From: CAYSDH01 sp964429805
Lineage (GTDB): Bacteria; Bacteroidota; Bacteroidia; Flavobacteriales_D; JABDKJ01
NCBI GenBank assembly: GCA_964429805.1
Contig: CAYSDH010000112.1
Location: forward strand, 1 to 6,063
Direction: 5' to 3'
Length of the DNA: 6,063 nt
Shown: positions 1 to 6,062 of the stretch, piece after piece
Layout: each line of letters begins with the position of its first letter
Position numbering within the stretch: position 1 is the stretch's first letter
Notes under the pieces: generated by a model
Told to the model about the DNA's origin: nothing
The model's input: the letters and a program-made list of their open reading frames with translations, nothing else
Databases searched by the model: none
Program-made: the position numbers and the translations under genes

Positions 1-145
1 ACTCTTCTTCATATTTGACAGTCTAATTTATTCAATTTTTAGATTGTCCTATTTTCGGGGAGGTTTACAATAATTGTCCACGGAATTGCGTCATTTGGTT
101 TGACTATGATTTTCTGTTTAACTTACTATCTTAAACCTAGGCTAT

Positions 146-490
146 TTGGAATTAGATAATTCACAAATCTATTGTCTTTCATTGTTGGTCACGTCATTGT
201 CGATTTTTGTCGTTGGATTAATTTTGTTGTTGTTTCCACCGAAATCTATAAATAGCATATATGGTTTTCGGACTAAGAAGTCCATGTTAAATGACGAAAA
301 TTGGAGAAAAGCGAACCAACTTAGTGCTAAATTCATTACCTCAGTCTACGGTTTTCTTAGCGTTATCATACTTTATTTATTCGTCACAAATTTTGAGATA
401 ACTATTCTACTCTTCACTATATTCATTTGCATTCTAATTTCAGCTCTGTTGTTGGTGATATCATATGTAAACAAACGATTAGAGGGATGA
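146..490 (+). CDS. SdpI-family small integral membrane protein
   Basis: This 114-residue protein is almost entirely hydrophobic, with predicted membrane helices at about residues 9-30, 63-82 and 85-107. Between the first two lies the family signature: a PPK.IN..YGFRT..SM stretch (residues 31-47) followed by ENWRKAN (51-57). That pattern is characteristic of the SdpI family, named after the Bacillus subtilis immunity protein that protects against the SDP peptide toxin. Most family members in other phyla have no proven function, so immunity here is only a possibility. The start is a TTG, because the frame has a stop at 119-121 and no ATG, GTG or other TTG before it; the first ATG (283) would remove helix 1 and half the signature. 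The stop codon overlaps the ATG of the exported hydrolase by four bases, so the two are probably co-transcribed and translationally coupled. GC content is low (27-37% in sampled lines). Confidence 0.87.
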   Translation: MELDNSQIYCLSLLVTSLSIFVVGLILLLFPPKSINSIYGFRTKKSMLNDENWRKANQLSAKFITSVYGFLSVIILYLFVTNFEITILLFTIFICILISALLLVISYVNKRLEG

Positions 491-1405
491 GAAAACTAAT
501 AGTCTTAATTCTTTATATCGGGATATCCTTGTCACTTGATTGTCAAGTTGTTGAAACATTTATGATACCATGTGGACAAATTGAATTTGAACATATGGCC
601 AAAGACTCTCTGCCAAAATCTAAGCTTGCTATTTTCGTTGCTGGCTCTGGTCCTACAAACATGCATGGAAATAGTGCTCTGGTGACCTGTAATAATCTTA
701 AGAGCATTAGAGATTCATTGAATAAGGTCGGTATAGCAACATTGAATTATAACAAGCGTGGGGTTGAAGGAAGTTCATCCTGTGTATCGCTAGATTCTAT
801 TACAATTGATACTTTAGCAGCAGACTTGGAGNNNNNNNNNNACGTTAGGGTATAAGTCACTGTACCTAATTGGACACAGCGAAGGGAGTCTAATATCCAT
901 GTTGGCTCTTAAAAGGACAACTTTTCAAGTGGAAGGGTTTATTTCTCTTTCAGGAGCCAGCTCTAATGTTTTTGATATTATTAATTTACAATTGTCCCAA
1001 AGCGGAATCTCTGACCAATTGGTTTTGCGGGCAAGGGAAATAATGTTGTCACTTCTTTCTAATCAAAATGTTAAGGAAGTACCAGATACTTTGCTTTCCA
1101 TTTTTCATCCCAAAGTGCAGCCTGATCTTTCTTCATGGCTCGAGTATACACCTCTTGAAGAATTTAAAAAGGTGGAAATTCCAACGCTAATAATTCACGG
1201 TGATAAAGACTCTCAGGTCCCAGTTCAAGAATCTAAATCACTAGGAATGTATGCCTCGCAGTATTTCTTAGTAGAAAACATGAATCATCTAGGAAAAGAA
1301 ATCTATTCGGATGAAGAGAATCGAAGGTCTTATTTCGATTTAAGAATCTCCATTTCCCCGGAGCTAATATCGTTATGCCGAGAATTTATTTTAGAGAAAA
1401 GGTGA
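487..1405 (+). CDS. Exported alpha/beta hydrolase, interrupted by an assembly gap
   Basis: This is one gene broken by ten Ns at 832-841. The first part (487-831, 115 codons) begins with a hydrophobic signal peptide (about residues 1-19, Gln at 20) and carries the oxyanion-loop motif AGSGP (52-56) and a YNKRG motif (88-92). The second part (from 842, a different frame) gives LIGHSEGS with the nucleophile Ser at 878-880, an FHPKVQP segment, HGDKD with the catalytic Asp at 1208-1210, and NMNH with the catalytic His at 1286-1288. The order and spacing match secreted alpha/beta hydrolases of the COG1073 type, which have a complete Ser-Asp-His triad; the natural substrate is unknown. The start at ATG 487 overlaps the SdpI-like stop and begins the signal peptide; the frame is open back to 427, but that stretch codes for SdpI. 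About 302 residues are visible, plus a few missing in the gap. The frame change is most simply an artefact of nominal gap length, although a real frameshift hidden in the gap cannot be excluded. Confidence 0.88.
832..841. other. Assembly gap (10 N) inside the hydrolase gene
   Basis: There are ten undetermined bases. The coding frame before the gap ends exactly at 831, and the frame that carries the GHSEG motif resumes exactly at 842. An intact gene therefore needs a multiple of three missing bases, which ten is not. Ten Ns is therefore probably a placeholder. Confidence 0.97.
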
Positions 1406-1463
1406 GTCCGTACAGGGGCTTCATTGCTAGAAATTTCAAAATCGGCTAGGTCGAATTTTTAAA

Positions 1464-1503
1464 TGAACGAGCTAGCACGGACATGTTGTCCGTGCGTTGT
1501 TCA
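1464..1503. terminator. Strong hairpin, possible transcription terminator
   Basis: The arms GCACGGACA (1475-1483) and TGTCCGTGC (1487-1495) are perfect 9-bp complements around a 3-base loop. Outside a small internal loop, TGAACGA (1464-1470) can pair with TTGTTCA (1497-1503), with one G-U pair in RNA. The hairpin lies 59 bases past the hydrolase stop, and in the other direction about 195 bases past the pyrD stop, so it could end transcription from either side. Neither side has a proper T-run (ATAGG on the plus strand; TTTAAAAATT on the minus strand), which weakens the terminator reading. The fold itself is certain; its role is an inference. Confidence 0.45.
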
Positions 1504-1654
1504 ATAGGTGTCGAAAGTAAATCGAAATGCTGAGCTTACATTCTTGATTTTCAGCTGATAAACTTCAATCGGAACCTGCTAACCACTATAATCTTTAGCT
1601 GAATTCATTATTTGTCACTCCATCCTGACAGTCACTAACTTTAATCAAGACTTT

Positions 1655-1696
1655 GTTTAAAGACTCTAACACTCGGGCTCGCAAAAGACTTTAAAC
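1655..1696. repeat. 8-bp inverted repeat just past the pyrD stop
   Basis: GTTTAAAG (1655-1662) and CTTTAAAC (1689-1696) are perfect reverse complements separated by 26 bases. The right arm ends one base before the pyrD stop codon. The word AAGACTTT also occurs twice as a direct copy (1647-1654 and 1685-1692). Because TTTAAA is its own complement and the region is AT-rich, part of this pattern may be chance. There is no T-run to support a terminator. The rest of 1406-1697 shows no gene. Confidence 0.3.
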
Positions 1697-1697
1697 T

Positions 1698-2738
1698 CTA
1701 CGCAGTACGCTCTAATATCGCCTTGTTAATCTTCTTACACATGCTCGGTCCTTCATAGACAAAACCAGAGTAGACTTGTATCAAGTCAGCGCCTGCATCC
1801 AGTTTTTCTAAGGCGTCTTGAGGACTGACAATTCCGCCTACACCTATGATTTTAAACTTGTTTTCAGATCCAGCCTTTAGGTAACGAATCACTTCTGTAG
1901 ACCTCACGCGGACAGGTGCTCCACTCAGCCCTCCAGCACCAATTTCTTCTATGCGTGTGCTGTCTTCTTTCAGTCCAGCTCTTGAGTTGGTGGTGTTAGT
2001 CGCAATCACTCCGTCAAGGCCGGTTTCTTTGATGATGTCTATGATGTCATCCAGTTGCTCGTTTGTCAAGTCTGGAGCAATCTTTAGTAGAATAGGACGC
2101 GGCTTTGCGATCTGCGCATTTGCTTTTTTTAGCGTGTTGAGCAGATGCGTCAGCGGTTCTTTTTCTTGAAGCTCGCGCAGTCCAGGAGTGTTTGGCGAGC
2201 TAACATTTACTGCAAAATAATCTACATACGGGTGTAGTGCGTTAAAGCATTTCATGTAGTCATCAGTGGCATTTTCGTTTGGTGTGACTTTGTTTTTACC
2301 AATGTTGCCGCCTATGATGATGTCCGTGTTTCGCTTCTTGAGGCGCTCCACCATTTCTTCAACACCACCATTATTAAAGCCCATTCTGTTAATCAGGCCT
2401 TGATCTGCTGGCAGTCTAAACAGTCGGGGTTGAGGGTTGCCATCTTGAGGTACAGGCGTGACAGTGCCTACTTCTACAAATCCAAAACCGAGGTCGGCCA
2501 GCTGATTGTAGTACATGGCATTTTTGTCAAATCCTGCCGCCATGCCCACTGGGTTTTTAAATCGCAAGCCGAAAAACTCGCGCTCTAATTTTGGGTCCGA
2601 CTTCACATATAGCGACCTGAAAATAGAGCTGACAAAAGGCAGTGCAGAGAGATTCTTAAAGCTATTCATGGTGAAATAATGAATGCGCTCGGTAGAGAAA
2701 CTGAACAGTAGTGGTCTAAGAATAGATTTGTAAAACAT
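1698..2738 (-). CDS. pyrD: Dihydroorotate dehydrogenase (quinone), class 2
   Basis: This enzyme oxidises dihydroorotate to orotate, the fourth step of de novo pyrimidine synthesis, passing electrons through FMN to the membrane quinone pool. At 346 residues it has normal class 2 length. The N-terminal helices (about 1-45, starting MFYKSILRPLLF) are the membrane-associated, quinone-binding extension. The barrel follows with AAGFDKN (67-73) and EVGT (89-92) at the FMN site, NRMGFNN (117-123), NVSSPNTPGLR (178-188) with the catalytic-base Ser at 181, LLKIAPD (217-223), TNTT (247-250), GGLSG (269-273) and the phosphate-binding GVGG (299-302) and YSG (323-325). The catalytic Ser, rather than the Cys of class 1, fixes the class. 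The gene is divergent from the membrane-protein/nuclease operon and stands alone in its direction. A TAnnTTTG motif lies only eight bases upstream of the ATG, implying a very short leader. Nothing suggests damage. Confidence 0.97.
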   Translation of the reverse strand: MFYKSILRPLLFSFSTERIHYFTMNSFKNLSALPFVSSIFRSLYVKSDPKLEREFFGLRFKNPVGMAAGFDKNAMYYNQLADLGFGFVEVGTVTPVPQDGNPQPRLFRLPADQGLINRMGFNNGGVEEMVERLKKRNTDIIIGGNIGKNKVTPNENATDDYMKCFNALHPYVDYFAVNVSSPNTPGLRELQEKEPLTHLLNTLKKANAQIAKPRPILLKIAPDLTNEQLDDIIDIIKETGLDGVIATNTTNSRAGLKEDSTRIEEIGAGGLSGAPVRVRSTEVIRYLKAGSENKFKIIGVGGIVSPQDALEKLDAGADLIQVYSGFVYEGPSMCKKINKAILERTA

Positions 2739-2746
2739 ATAGTGGG

Positions 2747-2754
2747 CAAAGATA
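2747..2754 (-). promoter_or_regulatory. Putative -7 promoter element for pyrD
   Basis: Read on the minus strand this is TATCTTTG, a full match to the Bacteroidota -7 consensus TAnnTTTG. I find no TTG at the usual -33 distance. It ends eight bases before the pyrD ATG, so initiation at the usual distance would leave a leader of only about five bases. Such 8-mers with six fixed positions occur by chance every few kilobases; the support comes from its place in the divergent gap. Confidence 0.4.
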
Positions 2755-2779
2755 AAAGAAGGTCAACGCTCGGAAACTT

Positions 2780-2787
2780 TACATTTG
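2780..2787 (+). promoter_or_regulatory. Putative -7 promoter element for the membrane protein/nuclease operon
   Basis: TACATTTG fully matches TAnnTTTG on the plus strand. It covers the TTG at 2785 that could otherwise be taken as a start codon. Initiation a few bases downstream would give a leader of about 35 bases to the ATG at 2827. No TTG is present at the -33 position. Together with the minus-strand copy at 2747-2754 it makes a compact pair of back-to-back promoters. Confidence 0.42.
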
Positions 2788-2826
2788 AACAAGAGAAGCC
2801 AGCAGTTGTTAGATGAGGATATTAAT

Positions 2827-3159
2827 ATGAGACAGCACCGCTTGGAGTTAATCCAAGAGGGGATAGCGCACATGAGTTCCGGTCAGTCGCTGACGGAGTT
2901 TAAAGAAGTCATGCGGGCAAATGGAGAAAGCAACAACACCGTCATCTTTGTATCAGAAAAAATATTGGAGGCCGAGTTTGAAAAAGGCATCAGTGGAGGA
3001 TGGGCAGAAAAACTGTCAACAGGGGTGTTTAGAATGTTCTTTGGACTGATTGCGCTCTGCGGCATAGCTTGGGCAGTGTATGCTTGGAATCACGGATACT
3101 TATCCATCTGGTCGATTGCCTTGACGGGACTAGGAATAACAGGAATGATGAATAAATGA
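2827..3159 (+). CDS. Small two-helix membrane protein of unknown function
   Basis: I do not recognise a named family. From ATG 2827 the protein has 110 residues: a charged, mainly helical N-terminal part (about 1-60, including FVSEKILEAEFEKG at 41-54) and two C-terminal membrane helices (about 66-87 and 90-108) separated by a short loop, ending in NK. The N-terminal part is probably cytoplasmic. ATG 2827 is chosen because GAGG (2815-2818) sits eight bases upstream and because the alternative in-frame TTG at 2785 lies inside a promoter-like motif; the TTG would add 14 hydrophilic residues and cannot be excluded. The stop overlaps the ATG of the nuclease gene by four bases (ATGA), so translation of the two is probably coupled. 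This suggests, but does not show, a role linked to the nuclease, for instance as a membrane partner, or simply a shared operon. Confidence 0.72.
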   Translation: MRQHRLELIQEGIAHMSSGQSLTEFKEVMRANGESNNTVIFVSEKILEAEFEKGISGGWAEKLSTGVFRMFFGLIALCGIAWAVYAWNHGYLSIWSIALTGLGITGMMNK

Positions 3160-5972
3160 AATTTTTAAAAGAGGTAGTCCATCACGTGGCCAAATTAGGC
3201 TTGCCATGGGAGAAAGTATGCTTCGTATTGCCGAGTAGAAGGGCGGGCGTCTTTCTGCAAAAGCACATTGCTGACATGTCGAGTGCCCCTGTCTGGGCAC
3301 CGCGTATAAGCACCATGAATGAAGTGGTGGAAGGCTACACCGGACTAAAAAAAGCAGATCCGCTTGAGTTGACATTTGAGTTGTACACGGCCTATTTATC
3401 GGTGGAGAAAAACCCTGTGGGCTTTGAGCAGTTTGAATCGTGGGCACCCGGCATTCTGGCAGATTTCAACCTGATTGACAATTACATGCTTGATGCCAGT
3501 CAGATATACACCGACCTCAAGTCTTTGAGCGAATTAAATCACTGGGGTTTTCATCTTGGAGATCAAGACACGAGCCATATGGGCCTGAATGAGTTTAATG
3601 AATTCAACGAGTTTTGGGTGTTGCTCGGTCCCTTGTATCAGGCTTTCTCACAGCGTATGCAGGATTCTGGACTGGCCTACTCTGGGAAAATCATGCGTGT
3701 TGGCGCAGAAAACATACATCTCAATGACGAGTTTGCGGACTATGAGCTGGTCTGCTTCGCAGGATTTAACGCGCTGTCAATTGCAGAAAAAACACTGATT
3801 CATCATTTTCATAATGAAGAAAAACTCATGGTCTGCTGGGATCAGGACAAATTCTACATGGACAACAAGGTGGATCAAGCAGGCTTTTTTCTCCGTCAGC
3901 TAAACAAGGAGCCCTGGGAGAAGTTTGTTCCTGAAAGCACGGGAATTCTTGAGGCTCAAAAGGAGGTGAAGGTCTACACCACGCCAAACTCTATTTCACA
4001 GACACGTGCTGTGGGCATGGAGTTGGCCAAAAGAAAGGAAGAGGAATTAGAAGACATTGCCATTGTGCTGGCTGACGAAAAGCTACTCTTTCCAATGCTG
4101 GAGTCGCTGCCCGCACACATCACCGATGTAAACGTCACCATGGGTATTTCGTTCAAGCAATCAGAAGTCTATGCCTTTGTAGACGGCTTCTTGTCTCTGC
4201 ATGAACACGCTCAAAAGAGGAAAGAACAAGGTCTTCCATTTGCGTTTTTTCATTCTGAATTACTCGCTTGGGCCAGCCAAGCTATTTCAGCGCTTATAGG
4301 GCCGCAGACTAATCGGCTGGCCTACATGGAAGAGCAGATTAAAAAGTCCAACCTGAGTTACATCGACAAGGAGAGCATCAGCGAAAAGCTGGGCATTGAC
4401 CTGAGCACTGACCCTTTATTTGGGCCGCTGTTTCAAGAGAATGATAATCAGAGCCTGTTAGAAGCATTGAAGCAGATGCTCAGTGAAAGCCTGGGCCTTG
4501 CAAAAGACAAACTGAGAAGAGGTCTTATCAGAAAGTTCATTGACATGGCCGCTCGGCTCAATGAGATTTTGACTAAGTACAGCTTTGTATCTGACATACG
4601 CACGCTGCGCAAGCTTCTCAGTCAGACCGTGTCAAGAGAGTCTATCTCTTTTGTGGGTGAGCCGTTGCAGGGCATACAAATCATGGGCTTGTTAGAAGCA
4701 CGTGCCCTTGATTTTAAAACAGTATTTCTGCTTGGAGCCAACGAAGGCAATCTGCCAAAAGGAAGAAATTACAGCACCTTTTTGCCTTTTGAGTTGAGGG
4801 CACATTACGAGTTGCCGACATACCGCGACCATGACTCTGTGTTTGCTTATTACTTCTATAGACTGATACAGTATCCGGCCCATGTACATATTATGACTTG
4901 TGGCGAGCGAGACGAGTTTGGAGGAGGAGAACCTAGTCGTTTTCTGCTACAAATAGAGAGTCAAGTGAGACGAGGAGCGCTGCCGTTTAGACTTCAAAAA
5001 ATCAATCTGACTGGCAGTAATCTAGATGTGACAAACTCGGCCTTATCTGTCCAAAAGACTGATGAGGTGCTTGATGCCGTGGCGCGTTATTTTGAAAGAG
5101 GAATTTCGCCTAGCGCCCTCAACACGTTCAGAAGTTGCCCGCTTGATTTTTATTTCAAGTACATCTTAGGCATTTCGGAAGAAGACGAAGTAGAAGAAGA
5201 AATAGGAGCTGCTGACATGGGGACAGCCGTGCATCATGTGCTTGAAGAACTCTTTAAGCCAAGGCTGAACATGGTGGTAGACAAAGATGAACTCCAAGCG
5301 ATGCGCGCCTCATATTCAGAGCATTTGGCTCCAGCATTGATGAAAATCAAGATGGAGCATAATGTCTCAACAGGATACAACAGGTTGGTCAAGGAAGTGA
5401 TAGATAGGTCGGTGAGTGCTGAGCTAGACATGGAGATTGACTTAGACGCTACGGTCACCATACTTTCACTTGAAGGCGAGTATGAGCACACCTTGGATAT
5501 GAATCTCCGGGGAAGAGAGTTGAAGGTGAGATTTAAAGGATTTGTGGATCGCGTAGAACGTGAAAATTCTGTGGTCAACATCATAGATTACAAAAGTGGA
5601 AAAGTGGAGCAGTCAGACCTCAGTATCGATGAAATTACTGAGTCTGCCTTTATGCCTAAGAAAACCAGCGACAGCGACAAAGGAAAGCCCAAAGCATTTC
5701 AGCTCCTGTTTTACGCATGGGTATACTGGAAGAATCATTCTGAAGAAAAACAGATCAAAGCCAGCATTATTTCCATTCGTAACCTGGCTGCACAAAAGAT
5801 TCCCTTGCTGATAGATGGAGAAGAGATGCTCACAGAAAGTCACTTTCAGCAGTTTGAGACTGCGCTGACGCATCGGCTTGAAGACATCATGGATAACAAT
5901 GAGCTCTTTGCTCATGACCCAAAGGGGCACTGGTGCAATTTCTGTCCAGACAAGTCGACAAAGAGTTGGTAA
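3156..5972 (+). CDS. AddB-like PD-(D/E)XK nuclease (double-strand break repair)
   Basis: This 938-residue protein resembles the AddB/RecB-type exonuclease found in Bacteroidota, which is thought to work with an AddA helicase-nuclease to resect DNA ends for recombination. The N-terminal half is a degenerate helicase-like region: VLPSRRAG (24-31) opens the fold, no Walker A motif is present, and a motif with ALDFKTVFLLGANEG (517-531) lies near the middle. The C-terminal nuclease domain starts at ISPSALNTFRSCPLDFYF (650-667, Cys 661) and keeps every expected catalytic position: GTAVHHVLE with His 693, GFVDRV with Asp 798, IDYKSG with Asp 811 and Lys 813, and QLLFY with Gln 849 and Tyr 853. The C-terminus carries CNFC (927-930) but no further cysteine, so only three of the four usual Fe-S ligands are seen. 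It starts at ATG 3156, overlapping the upstream stop. No addA lies upstream in this window, and only 91 bases are visible downstream. Confidence 0.9.
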   Translation: MKFLKEVVHHVAKLGLPWEKVCFVLPSRRAGVFLQKHIADMSSAPVWAPRISTMNEVVEGYTGLKKADPLELTFELYTAYLSVEKNPVGFEQFESWAPGILADFNLIDNYMLDASQIYTDLKSLSELNHWGFHLGDQDTSHMGLNEFNEFNEFWVLLGPLYQAFSQRMQDSGLAYSGKIMRVGAENIHLNDEFADYELVCFAGFNALSIAEKTLIHHFHNEEKLMVCWDQDKFYMDNKVDQAGFFLRQLNKEPWEKFVPESTGILEAQKEVKVYTTPNSISQTRAVGMELAKRKEEELEDIAIVLADEKLLFPMLESLPAHITDVNVTMGISFKQSEVYAFVDGFLSLHEHAQKRKEQGLPFAFFHSELLAWASQAISALIGPQTNRLAYMEEQIKKSNLSYIDKESISEKLGIDLSTDPLFGPLFQENDNQSLLEALKQMLSESLGLAKDKLRRGLIRKFIDMAARLNEILTKYSFVSDIRTLRKLLSQTVSRESISFVGEPLQGIQIMGLLEARALDFKTVFLLGANEGNLPKGRNYSTFLPFELRAHYELPTYRDHDSVFAYYFYRLIQYPAHVHIMTCGERDEFGGGEPSRFLLQIESQVRRGALPFRLQKINLTGSNLDVTNSALSVQKTDEVLDAVARYFERGISPSALNTFRSCPLDFYFKYILGISEEDEVEEEIGAADMGTAVHHVLEELFKPRLNMVVDKDELQAMRASYSEHLAPALMKIKMEHNVSTGYNRLVKEVIDRSVSAELDMEIDLDATVTILSLEGEYEHTLDMNLRGRELKVRFKGFVDRVERENSVVNIIDYKSGKVEQSDLSIDEITESAFMPKKTSDSDKGKPKAFQLLFYAWVYWKNHSEEKQIKASIISIRNLAAQKIPLLIDGEEMLTESHFQQFETALTHRLEDIMDNNELFAHDPKGHWCNFCPDKSTKSW

Positions 5973-5985
5973 AGTATATAAACTG

Positions 5986-6010
5986 AAAAAGCACTTCGGG
6001 GGAGAAGCGC
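5986..6010 (-). terminator. Intrinsic terminator for a minus-strand gene beyond the right edge
   Basis: On the minus strand, GCGCTTC and GAAGTGC form a 7-bp stem (one G-U pair) around a six-base TCCCCC loop and are followed directly by TTTTT. Read on the plus strand the same hairpin has an A-C mismatch and no T-run, although the nuclease gene ends only 18 bases upstream of it. This is the best-formed terminator in the window, and its direction suggests a convergent gene to the right. Confidence 0.55.
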
Positions 6011-6014
6011 TCTG

Positions 6015-6062
6015 TCAGAAACCTGCAAGGAAAATTTTGAAACCAATGCAGCCGTGTTCAAG
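6015..6062 (-). CDS. Possible C-terminal end of a convergent gene (partial)
   Basis: On the minus strand one frame runs in from the window edge for 15 codons, ending in FKIFLAGF, and stops at TGA (6015-6017), four bases before the minus-strand terminator hairpin. The stop-then-terminator arrangement is what the end of a gene looks like. The stretch is far too short to recognise a family, and another frame on this strand is also open, so this rests mainly on the hairpin. Confidence 0.25.
   Translation of the reverse strand, partial: LEHGCIGFKIFLAGF

Noticed and set aside
219..226. TAATTTTG, another match to TAnnTTTG, inside the SdpI-like gene
   Set aside because: It is within coding sequence of an AT-rich membrane helix, with no gene start at a suitable distance; a chance match is likely.
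427..486. Upstream extension of the hydrolase reading frame to an ATG at 427
   Set aside because: It lies inside the SdpI-like gene in another frame. ATG 487 begins a clean signal peptide and makes a typical ATGA junction.
899..1405. A separate gene starting at ATG 899
   Set aside because: The frame is open back to the gap at 842, and the stretch 842-898 encodes the GHSEG nucleophile motif, so 899 is an internal Met of the hydrolase.
1471..1503. Reading the hairpin as a genuine integron attC site
   Set aside because: GTTGTTC and the facing TGAACGA do not fit the GTTRRRY and RYYYAAC boxes well, the structure is shorter than usual, and no integrase or second site is in view.
3130..3447. Minus-strand open frame of 105 codons overlapping the start of the nuclease gene
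   Set aside because: It is antisense to two well-supported genes, its translation is rich in Pro, Ser and Cys without any domain, and there is no promoter.
5234..5584. Minus-strand open frame of 116 codons within the nuclease domain
   Set aside because: It is a Ser/Thr-rich antisense shadow directly opposite conserved nuclease motifs, with no independent signals.
5613..5930. Minus-strand open frame of 105 codons near the end of the nuclease gene
   Set aside because: It is antisense to the conserved QLLFY region and the C-terminus; no family features or start signals are visible.
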